Source: Maribacter_C sp047345145 (GTDB taxonomy: Bacteria > Bacteroidota > Bacteroidia > Flavobacteriales > Flavobacteriaceae). From it: a DNA stretch of 64,000 bases. A program made the translations under genes and the position numbers. The notes beneath the pieces are model-generated. The model had not been told where the DNA came from. It was given only the letters and a program-made list of their open reading frames with translations, and made no database searches. Location of the stretch: positions 1,178,001 to 1,242,000 of the forward strand of contig NZ_JBLFER010000002.1 of the NCBI RefSeq assembly GCF_047345145.1. Reading direction: 5' to 3'. This document shows, piece after piece, positions 17,239-25,950 of this stretch (positions are counted from its first letter, which is position 1; each line of letters begins with the position of its first letter).

Positions 17239-17594
17239 TCATTCCACTTTTTGGAGAGGAGCGATTTGCAATATATGTATGAATAATTCAAGGAATCCAA
17301 AGATTAAGGTAACAACTTGTAGTGGCAATTCATAACCGTATAATACCACTAAAATACCTGCGATTAACTCAGGAATGGTTTGTCCTAATACATGGGTACT
17401 AGTTGGGAACCAGAGTAGTTTTCCTTGGTCTTCTTGCAATCCATCCACTCCACGAGAATCGTTATAAAACCTGCGCGCAATAGCTCGTTCGCTGAGGCAA
17501 AGAACAAAACAACCAGCGCTAATTCAAAGGTTCTTTGGCTAAAGATTGTTGCTCCCAACGAGATCAACAAAACAAAAACACTGGTAATACTCAT
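17239..17594 (-). pseudogene. Frameshifted small integral membrane protein
   Basis: Two adjoining minus-strand frames look like halves of one membrane protein. The first (17594 down to about 17440) reads MSITSVFVLLISLGATIFSQ... LLRAGFITILVEWMD. The second (about 17448 to 17239) reads WFPTSTHVLGQTIPELIAGI... FGFLELFIHILQIAPLQ. A one-base shift near 17440 joins them into about 115 residues with three or four hydrophobic segments. The character recalls HXXEE-type membrane proteins, but that identification is weak. Confidence 0.45.
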
Positions 17595-17670
17595 CTAGTA
17601 TTGTCGATTCAATTTGTCTATTCTAGGTAGCAATGACCGGTTATTCATTGGGCTTGTACCATCGATATAA

Positions 17671-17696
17671 CCCCCTCAATAAACGATACGTCCCCC
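17671..17696 (+). promoter_or_regulatory. Paired C-run box upstream of DUF5060 gene
   Basis: CCCCC occurs at 17671-17675 and again at 17692-17696, a 21-bp offset, in the context TATAACCCCCTCAATAAACG then ATACGTCCCCCTTTAATCC. Similar pairs on the coding strand precede four other transcription units of the polyuronate locus. The box ends 50 bp before the DUF5060 start, with a -7-like TATCTTTT about 8 bp after it. I infer an activator site for the HTCS encoded at 36-40 kb. Confidence 0.6.
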
Positions 17697-17745
17697 TTTA
17701 ATCCTATCTTTTTTTTGCACTTTTATGGTATAACTTTAAAAACGC

Positions 17746-20706
17746 ATGATGGCTATCAGTTCGGAAGTAATAGGTGATTTTTATAAAAACTGTATTTTTT
17801 CTTTTTTTTTGGTCATGGCCGCAACGGTGAGTAGTCAATCTCCAAAAATAAATCAAAACGAAAATAATCTTATCACGGTCGAAGCGGAAGATTTTTTTAA
17901 ACAGACCAAAACGGACATCCGCAAGTGGTATGTGATTTCGGAGAAATGTACAATAAATCTTAAAGATACCAACCCAAACCATTTGGATGACGCAAGCAAG
18001 GGCAAATACATTGAAATTTTACCAGATACACGCACTAATCATGACGAGAAACTGGTTACAGGAGAAAACTTCAGCAATACCCCAGGCAAGCTCGCCGTTG
18101 TGCATTACAAAGTCAACATTGAAAAACCGGGGAGGTATTATGTTTGGGTTCGAGCCTATAGCACCAATTCCGAAGACAACGGGGTTCATGTGGGTATTAA
18201 TGGTAAATGGCCGAGATCCGGACAGCGCATGCAATGGTGCAACGGTAAAAATTCTTGGAAATGGAGCAACAACCAACGTACTATTGAAAGACATTGTGGT
18301 ATTCCCGGCTTTATTTATTTGGATATAGCAGAACCCGGGGAACACGAAATACAGTTCAGTATGCGGGAAGACGGTTTTGAAATGGACCAATGGTTGATGA
18401 CCACCGATGCATCATATCACCCTGAAAAAAGGGAACGAGAAAAGAAAAGCACTGGACAAATCCTATTTGAAATCGCCGAGCAAGTTAGCCCCAGCAGCCA
18501 AATATTTTTGGCGCAGGAATTTAAAAATTTAAAAAATGAATTTTACTCTGATCGGAATTGGCTCGCAATAAAACCTGAGAAGCATACAGAAGCTAAAGCC
18601 TATACCATAATTGAAGAGGATTCAGGAATCTATGACGCCCTACTTTTTACTGTGGGCGAAAACGATGGGCGTTCACTTTATACCCTCTCTGTAAACGATA
18701 GGATCAATGATACTTTTAGAACTCCATTAAGCAGTGTTTCTTTTGAAGAAGGGTTGGAATATACCAAAATCTATAAAAATCTATTGATTAAAACTAAAGA
18801 TACACTTGCGGTAAGCGCCGTAATAAAAAGCAGAGATGGAAAAGAATATAGTAGAGGGCGATGGAGCGGCCTCATACTTGTTAAACAAGGAGAGGGCGAA
18901 CAATTGCAAAAAGAAATTCAAAAGGAAGTAGCAAATCGTACCAATGTAAAGCTATCTAAAGAACTCAAAAAATGGCACAAGATTACATTGACATTCGAAG
19001 GGCCCAAGACTTCTGAAACTGATAATTTCAACCCATTCATGAACTACCGTTTCAATGTAAAATTCTCTCATTCAAAATCCAATAAGGTATATCTTGTCCC
19101 TGGCTATTTTGCTGCGGATGGTGATGCTGGGATGACCTCTGCAACCGAGGGAAATAAATGGCGTGTTCATTTTACTCCCGATGAAGTTGGCAAATGGACG
19201 TATGAAGTTGATTTTAGAAAAGGTGCCTGGGTAGCCATAAGCGACAAACTTAAAACAGGTCTGAGCGGATCGTATATGGATGGGGCAACCGGAACATTCA
19301 TAGTAGATAAAACCGATAAAAAGGGGCAAGATTTCAGAGCGAAAGGACGATTGCGGTATGTGGGCGAACGGTATCTGAAATTTGCCGAGACTGGAGAATA
19401 CTTTTTAAAGCAAGGCCCTGATGCGCCTGAAAATTTCTTATCCTTTGTTGATTTTGATGGTACTTTTCATGCAGATGGACACAAGGATCATATGGTAAAA
19501 ACATGGCAACCACATGTAAAGGATTGGACCAAAAAAAGCGCAACATGGAAAAATGGAAAAGGCAAGGCCATCATTGGAGCCTTGAATTATCTGGCATCTA
19601 AAAAGCTCAATTCAGTTTCATTTTTGACCAATAATATCTCGGGGGATGATCAAAACATCTTTCCTTATATTGATTATGATACGTATGACCGTATCGACGT
19701 TTCCAAAATGGATCAGTGGGAAGTTCTTTTTGAGCATGCCCAGAAAAGAGGTCTGTTCCTACATTTCAAACTGTTCGAGGAAGAGAACCAAGGTCTTTTA
19801 GATCATGGCGGGGTTGGGGCATTCACCAAACTTTATTTTAGAGAAGTAATGGCGCGTTTTGGCCACCACTTGGCCTTAAACTGGAATCTGGGCGAAGAAA
19901 ACGGAGAATGGCTTACCAATCATAAGACTCCACCACAGGATACGGAACAGCGCTTGGCCATGACCCATTATTTCAAAAAACATGATCCGTATCGGCATCA
20001 TCTCGTTATTCACAATGGTATTACATATGATGATCTTCTAGGTCCGGATAGCGGTTTGACCGGGCCATCAGTTCAAACCCATAAAGCAGATTTTAGCCAA
20101 GTTCACCAAGAAACGCTACACTGGATAAAAGCCTCTAAAGATGCTGGGTTCCAGTGGGCCGTGGCAGTAGATGAACCTGGTGACGCACAACATTCACTAG
20201 TACCGGACACCGATAATCCTGACCATGACCAAGCTCGTAAAAATGCATTATGGGGCACTCTAATGGCTGGTGGATGGGGAAACGAGTGGTATTTTGGTTA
20301 TAAACACAAACACTCTGACCTTACCTGTCAAGATTATAGGTCTCGCGACCTCTTCTGGAACATGGCCTCAAACGCTATTACATTTTTTAAGGAAAACAAG
20401 ATTCCTTTTTGGGAAATGGAGAATAGAAACGACCTAGTTGACAATCCTGAAAACAAAAACACGGTATACTGCCTTGCGAAAGAGAATGAAGTGTATGTAG
20501 TGTATTTGAACACCGCGAATACTTCTTATTTGGATTTGACCAATGCAGATGGCGAATTTGAGGTAGCATGGTTCAATCCTAAGATTGGAGGTAGTCTTCA
20601 AAAGTCTAAAATCAAAAGTATCCGGAGTGGTCAAATTGTAGATTTAGGAAAATCACCTGATAAACGACAACAGGATTGGGTGATTCTAATCAGAAAATTA
20701 AAATAA
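17746..20706 (+). CDS. DUF5060-containing secreted glycoside hydrolase-like protein
   Basis: The 986-residue protein has an N-terminal signal (FSFFLVMAATVSSQS). Residues about 40-220 form a jelly-roll carbohydrate-binding-like domain (ITVEAEDFF... GRYYVWVRAYSTNSEDNGV). The DUF5060 domain lies at about 405-480 (KITLTFEGPKTSETDNFNP, WRVHFTPDEVGKWTYEVDF). A TIM-barrel-like region at about 540-900 includes LNWNLGEENGEW near residue 715 with plausible catalytic acids, and the C-terminal 80 residues resemble the collagen-binding-like domain common after such barrels. It is probably periplasmic or surface exposed, acting on an alpha/beta-glycan; the specificity is unknown. A C-run box upstream ties it to the polyuronate locus. 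The start could also be the second Met. Confidence 0.85.
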   Translation: MMAISSEVIGDFYKNCIFSFFLVMAATVSSQSPKINQNENNLITVEAEDFFKQTKTDIRKWYVISEKCTINLKDTNPNHLDDASKGKYIEILPDTRTNHDEKLVTGENFSNTPGKLAVVHYKVNIEKPGRYYVWVRAYSTNSEDNGVHVGINGKWPRSGQRMQWCNGKNSWKWSNNQRTIERHCGIPGFIYLDIAEPGEHEIQFSMREDGFEMDQWLMTTDASYHPEKREREKKSTGQILFEIAEQVSPSSQIFLAQEFKNLKNEFYSDRNWLAIKPEKHTEAKAYTIIEEDSGIYDALLFTVGENDGRSLYTLSVNDRINDTFRTPLSSVSFEEGLEYTKIYKNLLIKTKDTLAVSAVIKSRDGKEYSRGRWSGLILVKQGEGEQLQKEIQKEVANRTNVKLSKELKKWHKITLTFEGPKTSETDNFNPFMNYRFNVKFSHSKSNKVYLVPGYFAADGDAGMTSATEGNKWRVHFTPDEVGKWTYEVDFRKGAWVAISDKLKTGLSGSYMDGATGTFIVDKTDKKGQDFRAKGRLRYVGERYLKFAETGEYFLKQGPDAPENFLSFVDFDGTFHADGHKDHMVKTWQPHVKDWTKKSATWKNGKGKAIIGALNYLASKKLNSVSFLTNNISGDDQNIFPYIDYDTYDRIDVSKMDQWEVLFEHAQKRGLFLHFKLFEEENQGLLDHGGVGAFTKLYFREVMARFGHHLALNWNLGEENGEWLTNHKTPPQDTEQRLAMTHYFKKHDPYRHHLVIHNGITYDDLLGPDSGLTGPSVQTHKADFSQVHQETLHWIKASKDAGFQWAVAVDEPGDAQHSLVPDTDNPDHDQARKNALWGTLMAGGWGNEWYFGYKHKHSDLTCQDYRSRDLFWNMASNAITFFKENKIPFWEMENRNDLVDNPENKNTVYCLAKENEVYVVYLNTANTSYLDLTNADGEFEVAWFNPKIGGSLQKSKIKSIRSGQIVDLGKSPDKRQQDWVILIRKLK

Positions 20707-20753
20707 TTTGATTCTAGGAAAAAGTCTATTATCTATATAAACTTTACATTAAA

Positions 20754-22508
20754 ATGAGATTCCGTAGCACACTTCACCTTGTTTGTACTTTGGCATTCAT
20801 GGGATACCTATCAAGCTGTGGACAAAAAAAAGCAGATAAGAACTCTAAAGCTGAAATCTCCTATTCCATAGATAATTCGGTCATAAAATTGGGCAGACAG
20901 CTTGCCAGAACACACTGCTATTCGTGTCATATGATAGAGCAGGCAGGTATAGGTCCTGCGTTAGGTGGAGTTACCCAAGTACATGATAAAGAATGGTTGG
21001 CAGCATTTATTAAAGGGTCCAGTGCTATGGTCGAAAAAGGGGATAAAAAGGCCATTGCGCTATTTGAAAAATATAAAAGTCCTATGCCTAGTTTTAGTCA
21101 CCTATCCGATTCGGAAATCGAGGCGATTTTGAGCTATATTGATTTTTATAGCAAGGAGCGGCATATAAAATATGACCCAAAAGGCAATTCCGAGAAGATG
21201 CAAAAACTTATGGTGATTCCCTCAGAACCTATTCCCAAGACAGGTCTCTTACTTGTGATTTCCGATTTTACTTCAATACCATTTGAAACTGAAAACAAAG
21301 CATTGTTGCGGTTTTCCAATATGAGATATAAACCAGATGCCCTTAGTGAGGATATCTATATAAATAACCATGATGGACAGCTCTATCACATATTAAATGA
21401 CGAAGTAAGAACTGTATTTCATATGAAAAATCGTTTTCCTGACTTTATTTCCAACCCTGGGTTAGCCGCTGGTTTCGGCAGTTTTGCCTTTCATCCTGAG
21501 TTTACGAACAATAAGCTCGTGTACCTTACGCATACCGAAAGCTTTAAAGGAAAATCTGCAGATTTTGAATATGACCAAAAAATTCCTATTGAAATGCAAT
21601 GGGTGCTATCTGAATTTAAGCTTGACCAAGCAAATGGTTTTAAAAATGCAGTATCTAGAGAATTATTAAGAATTAATGTACCAAAGGCGGTTCATGGTAT
21701 ACAAGACATCAATTTTAATTGGACGGCAAAAATTGGAGATACCGATTATGGGCTTTTGTATGTGGGCATCGGCGATGGTGGTGCCACCGTAGGAGGGCAT
21801 CCGGAACTTTGTCACAATCTCCAGTCTCCCTTGGGTACTATTCTAAGGATAGATCCTTTAGGAAATACGAGTACCAACGGGGCTTATGCAATTCCCGATA
21901 CAAACCCATTCGTTTCTAGCAAGAATTTTAAAGTTTGGAAAGAAATATACGCGTATGGTTTTAGAAACCCACACAGATTTGCTTGGGATAATAGTGATAA
22001 ACGGTTTTTATCCTCAGAAATCAGCCACAAAACATTTGAAGAAATCAATTGGATACACCCGGGGAAGGACTATGGTTGGAACATGAGGGATGCAAACATC
22101 AAATACGACCCAAAATATCAAAAAGAACTTGAGGCGGTGCCATGGGATACACCAGAAACTGATTACCAGCTACCCTTTGCAGTTTATAGCCATAATGAAG
22201 GTCGCGCGGTTAGCGGAGGGTTCATTTATAGGGGATCCATTTCCCTTCTAAAGGGAAAATATATTTTTGGTGATATCGTTTCGGGGCGTATTTTTTATCT
22301 AGACCTCAGAAAAAAAATAGACGGCCTACAGCAGGTTTATGAATTTGATTTATTGAATCAACAAGGTGAAAAGATAACGCTTCAAAATTTAGTGGGCAAT
22401 CGGGTAGATTTGAGATTTGGAGAGGATTCTTCAGGAGAACTATATATTATGACGAAAACGGATGGATACATTCGAAAAATAACGGGAAGCAAACATTTAA
22501 ACAATTAA
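20754..22508 (+). CDS. Cytochrome c/PQQ-type sugar dehydrogenase fusion lipoprotein
   Basis: The 584-residue product begins with a lipoprotein signal (MGYLSSC, Cys22). Residues 42-130 are a class I cytochrome c with the heme motif C55-Y-S-C58-H59 and a likely axial Met in SPMPSFSHLS. From about residue 165 a six-bladed glucose/sorbosone dehydrogenase propeller follows (SNPGLAAGFGSFAFHPEF, YVGIGDGGATVGGH, LGTILRIDP, YAYGFRNPHRFAWD, SGGFIYRG). The enzyme should oxidise a sugar and pass electrons to its own heme in the periplasm. It is encoded 47 bp after the DUF5060 gene, and followed by a secreted protein and a dead DUF1080 gene. Confidence 0.92.
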   Translation: MRFRSTLHLVCTLAFMGYLSSCGQKKADKNSKAEISYSIDNSVIKLGRQLARTHCYSCHMIEQAGIGPALGGVTQVHDKEWLAAFIKGSSAMVEKGDKKAIALFEKYKSPMPSFSHLSDSEIEAILSYIDFYSKERHIKYDPKGNSEKMQKLMVIPSEPIPKTGLLLVISDFTSIPFETENKALLRFSNMRYKPDALSEDIYINNHDGQLYHILNDEVRTVFHMKNRFPDFISNPGLAAGFGSFAFHPEFTNNKLVYLTHTESFKGKSADFEYDQKIPIEMQWVLSEFKLDQANGFKNAVSRELLRINVPKAVHGIQDINFNWTAKIGDTDYGLLYVGIGDGGATVGGHPELCHNLQSPLGTILRIDPLGNTSTNGAYAIPDTNPFVSSKNFKVWKEIYAYGFRNPHRFAWDNSDKRFLSSEISHKTFEEINWIHPGKDYGWNMRDANIKYDPKYQKELEAVPWDTPETDYQLPFAVYSHNEGRAVSGGFIYRGSISLLKGKYIFGDIVSGRIFYLDLRKKIDGLQQVYEFDLLNQQGEKITLQNLVGNRVDLRFGEDSSGELYIMTKTDGYIRKITGSKHLNN

Positions 22509-22546
22509 CATACCATCTAAAGCAAAGAAAAAAAACCCTTAAAAAG

Positions 22547-23185
22547 ATGAAAAAATATTTTTTGATGCTCATATTGACAGCTCCCTTGTTTGCGGCCTTA
22601 GGGCAGAATAAGGAAGATTATCGCCCATCTTTATTTTTTAGGGAAGATTGGACCGAAGCACCTGAACATTCCATAAAACCATTATCCCAAAAATTTGTAA
22701 GTAATCAAGATTTGCTCTTGAATGTTTACGGTACAGCTGTTGATAGTCTTAGTAAAAGTCATCATGACAAACCTGTGGACGATCCTTATTATATATGGTC
22801 AGGTAGATGTTTAGGTAGTTGGATGGTTTCCCTTAAGCACAAAACAAAAAATGTGGACTTGACGGGCGCTGCCAAAATAAGATGGAGAACCAAACAGGCC
22901 GGTTTTCGAAAACTCCATTTAACCTTGAAGTTAGCAGATGGCACTTGGTTGGTAAGCGATTTTGGTGATGGCAAATCAAAAGACTGGCGTACTAGAGAAA
23001 TTATTATTGGGAATATCAATTGGTTCGAGTTGGATATGGAATTGATGTCTGAAATGCGGCCCGTGGAAAATCCGGATTTATCCAATGTTACCGAAGTAGG
23101 TTTTACGGATTTGATGAGTGGTGGTAGATGGTTTGCCTGCTCAAGATTGGATTGGATAGAAGTATATGGCATACCTAGTAAATAA
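22547..23185 (+). CDS. Secreted protein of unknown function linked to sugar dehydrogenase
   Basis: The 212-residue protein has a signal peptide (MKKYFLMLILTAPLFAALGQ). The mature part is beta-rich with many tryptophans: LFFREDWTEAPE, YYIWSGRCLGSWMVSL, GAAKIRWRTKQAGFRKLHLT, LADGTWLVSD, VTEVGFTDLMSGGRWFACSR, LDWIEVYG. This suggests a lectin-like jelly roll. I do not recognise the family. It is 38 bp after the sugar dehydrogenase and probably co-transcribed. A galactose-binding-like fold acting as a substrate-presenting partner is a guess. Confidence 0.75.
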   Translation: MKKYFLMLILTAPLFAALGQNKEDYRPSLFFREDWTEAPEHSIKPLSQKFVSNQDLLLNVYGTAVDSLSKSHHDKPVDDPYYIWSGRCLGSWMVSLKHKTKNVDLTGAAKIRWRTKQAGFRKLHLTLKLADGTWLVSDFGDGKSKDWRTREIIIGNINWFELDMELMSEMRPVENPDLSNVTEVGFTDLMSGGRWFACSRLDWIEVYGIPSK

Positions 23186-23204
23186 CTAACATTATAATAA
23201 TTGA

Positions 23205-24070
23205 TATGAATTTAAAAACAATCTGCATTACACAGGTTTTCATAGTACTTTTCACTTATATTTCTTGCAGAACACACCTAAGGTAAAGTACTTCTTTAGG
23301 GAGCCACAAAACTTCTTGAAAAATCAGGGTTATGAGAAATTATATAATGGAGATAACGTAGACAATTGGAACATTATATATCCAAAAGAGGGCATGTATT
23401 TACCAAAACTGGTTTTTATGATAAGTGAAAACGGAGAAATGCATGTTTTTAAAGACTTTGAATACTGCTATGGTTTTGAGGAAGAAAAAAACCAAACTTA
23501 TTGTATGTTCTTTACAAAAAAATACAGTAGGTATAGTTTTAAATTCAAATACAAATGGGGTAGTAAGCACATTAATAATTTTGACCAGTTTCAATATGAT
23601 GCTGGCTTTATTTCCACATTTACGATGTGAAAATCTAGCCAAAAGGTATTGAATACCAAGCTTGCTACAACCATTTAGAAGACCGAAACCACATAGGCGA
23701 TATTTAGAATTCCGAAGTAGCCTTTGATGGGTCATCGACAATACCAACGAAGACCCAAAATCAAGGACCTATTTACCTTTAAATGAAGGCGGTACACTAC
23801 AACAAAGAAGGCAAAACAAACATAGGCAAATTATAGATGTTTCGTTCAACGGGCTCAATGGAAAATGGAACCAATGTGAAGTCATTGTCATAGTCAATAC
23901 ATATGCTATTTGTAAATTAAACGGAAAGGTCGTAAACATTCTCATCAATATGAGTCATTAAGAAGGTTTTATTAGGACTACAAGCGGAAACCATCGAATT
24001 CTTTTACAAGAACATCATGGTAAAGGAATTTAATGAAGAACGACGTATGGAAAATTTTCTGAAGAAATAA
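23205..24070 (+). pseudogene. Decayed DUF1080 (3-keto-disaccharide hydrolase-like) gene, copy 1
   Basis: An ATG at 23205 opens a lipoprotein signal (MNLKTICITQVFIVLFTYIS, then C) that stops after 26 codons. Another frame continues with YEKLYNGDNVDNWNIIYPKE, NGEMHVF, and YSFKFKYKWGSKHIN, the hallmarks of DUF1080. Frame changes and stops then alternate with recognisable tail pieces: KGIEYQACYNHLEDRNHIGD, NGKWNQCEVIV, LNGKVVN, and FFYKNIMVKEFNEE, ending at TAA 24068-24070. At least four frame breaks are needed, so the gene is dead. It lies last in the DUF5060/sugar dehydrogenase series. Confidence 0.85.
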
Positions 24071-24379
24071 AAAACCAATTTTACTAAAAAAATTATTGGT
24101 GAGAACCATATTTCAAGAATTTATTCCAATTGGAATAGAGTCACTCTGAGATTGCTATAAAGAAAATCAAAGTCTCAATAAATACCTTAAATTACAGGTA
24201 AGCTTATAAAAGTAATATGGTCATCTGTTAATAAATCTATATATATTAATAATTACGAAGCAATTTTTGGTAGTTAAACCACTATTTAATCAACCGAAAA
24301 ACGGGCTCCGTTAGCAAACATTTCTTGGTAGCATTGATTAATCACTATCGTAATTTACAGAAACATCTATATTGTCGTA
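24071..24379. other. Convergent intergenic region
   Basis: This gap of about 309 bp between the dead DUF1080 gene and the sulfatase stop has no supported gene. It contains a perfect 16-bp palindrome (TATTCCAATTGGAATA, 24122-24137) of unknown meaning. I see no strong terminator with a T-run for the long minus-strand operon that ends at 24380. Confidence 0.45.
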
Positions 24380-25948
24380 CTATAGGTCATAGGGTAATAT
24401 ATTGTCGTACTTTTTTTGTTGGTACCAAGGATCATTGGTTCGCTTAAGTTCCTTTGCCAATAATACTAATAGTTTTTTTGCTATTTCAGGTCTTTCGTCT
24501 AATGGAATCTTCTTGAGCTGATAGGGATCTTCTTGAGTATCATATAAATAAGCAGCCTCCAATTCTTTAGCTTCCAAAAGTTTTTTGTTCTGCTTAAGAC
24601 ACAAAGTATACCTATCGGTCAATATACCTCTAGAATTCGCCAACATGAGCAATACACCTTCTGGTTTTCTAATCTCCGTAGACAAGGGGTCAGTCAATAA
24701 TTCTGAAAAATCTGTACCCTCTACCCTCTCTGGTATTTTTTGTTTTAATCCTGCCAAGCCCATGGTGGTAGGCAATACATCCGTTACGCTATACAGCACA
24801 TTGTTGACTTGACCACCTTTTAGCTTTTCTGGCCAATGAACTATGAACGGTATTCCCAAGGATTCTGTTTCAAATGCGTTTTTACCCCTACGGCTGTGAC
24901 TACCCATCATCTCTCCATGATCTGCACTGAGAATGATAATGGTATTGTCCAATTCGCCCATCTTTTCCAAGTAATCCATAACTTCACCTATATAGTCATC
25001 TACACTAGTAACATTGGCAAAATAATGTCTGGTGTAGTGCCCCACTTCCACATCGGCATTATCTCTTACCAATAGGCTATCAATTTTTGGAAATTTATCA
25101 GTATCGTAGTATTGTACTAAAGTTTCCATGTCCGTATTACTATCATCCCAAGGGTTATGGGGCGGATTTATGGACCACATCATAAAGAAAGGCTTATCAA
25201 TGTCTCTGACATCATTTTTATTTTGCAGATAAGCTACAATTTTTTCGGCCTCGTTTTTTGGTGAAAAAATTTTAGGTTGATGAAGTTCACCATCTTTTTT
25301 ATTCTCTATAGCTATGGGGTCATTAGAATATACCAGAGGGTCAAAATGTAAATCCCGAATGGACTGATAAAAGTACTCGATACTGTGCCTCGATTTACCT
25401 GGTGGTATATAGGTATCATAGGCATTCATGTAATGACCGCCGGGAGAATTAGTAGTTCCTTGGTAATCACCATTCTCATCGAAAAGGGGGTCGTTTTTAA
25501 GCCAATGGCATTTTCCAAAATAGGACGTATTATAACCAGCTTCGTAAAAAAGATCGGTTATTGTGGCAATATCATCTCGTAAACCTTCATTCCTGTCTTT
25601 ATGACAATTGTTCCAGATTCCATTTTGTTCTGGGTACATGCCTGACAATAACATTCCCCGGGCAGGACTGCATAAGGGAAAGTTGCTTACTGCTTGACTG
25701 AATACGATACCATTTTTTGCCAGCTTGTCCATATTTGGCGTCAGAACTGGGTCCGGTTGGCCAATGGCATGTTTACGGTATTTATCCTCTGACCAAAAGC
25801 CTGCACTATAACGTCTAAGTTGATCGGGGTAAATTATGAGTACGTTAGGTGCTTTTTCTTTATTCTCTGCCAAAACAGTCTTGCTTTCCTTTTCTTTGCA
25901 TCCTAGCAACATCAAAAACGTCAGTACTACTAAACTCTTTATTTTCAT
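24380..25948 (-). CDS. Formylglycine-dependent S1 sulfatase, lipoprotein (last gene of operon)
   Basis: The 522-residue protein has a lipobox (LMLLGC, Cys17) and the S1 sulfatase active-site motif C93-S-P-A-R97, where Cys93 would become formylglycine. Other family motifs: NVLIIYPDQ near residue 36, GKCHWL, IIILSADHGEMMGSHSRRGK and EGTDFS. The metal-site position usually Asp-Asp reads PDQ here, as in many glycan sulfatases. It removes sulfate from a saccharide in the periplasm or at the surface. It starts 2 bp after the upstream sulfatase, so the operon continues into it. Confidence 0.93.
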   Translation of the reverse strand: MKIKSLVVLTFLMLLGCKEKESKTVLAENKEKAPNVLIIYPDQLRRYSAGFWSEDKYRKHAIGQPDPVLTPNMDKLAKNGIVFSQAVSNFPLCSPARGMLLSGMYPEQNGIWNNCHKDRNEGLRDDIATITDLFYEAGYNTSYFGKCHWLKNDPLFDENGDYQGTTNSPGGHYMNAYDTYIPPGKSRHSIEYFYQSIRDLHFDPLVYSNDPIAIENKKDGELHQPKIFSPKNEAEKIVAYLQNKNDVRDIDKPFFMMWSINPPHNPWDDSNTDMETLVQYYDTDKFPKIDSLLVRDNADVEVGHYTRHYFANVTSVDDYIGEVMDYLEKMGELDNTIIILSADHGEMMGSHSRRGKNAFETESLGIPFIVHWPEKLKGGQVNNVLYSVTDVLPTTMGLAGLKQKIPERVEGTDFSELLTDPLSTEIRKPEGVLLMLANSRGILTDRYTLCLKQNKKLLEAKELEAAYLYDTQEDPYQLKKIPLDERPEIAKKLLVLLAKELKRTNDPWYQQKKYDNILPYDL

Positions 25949-25950
25949 CG

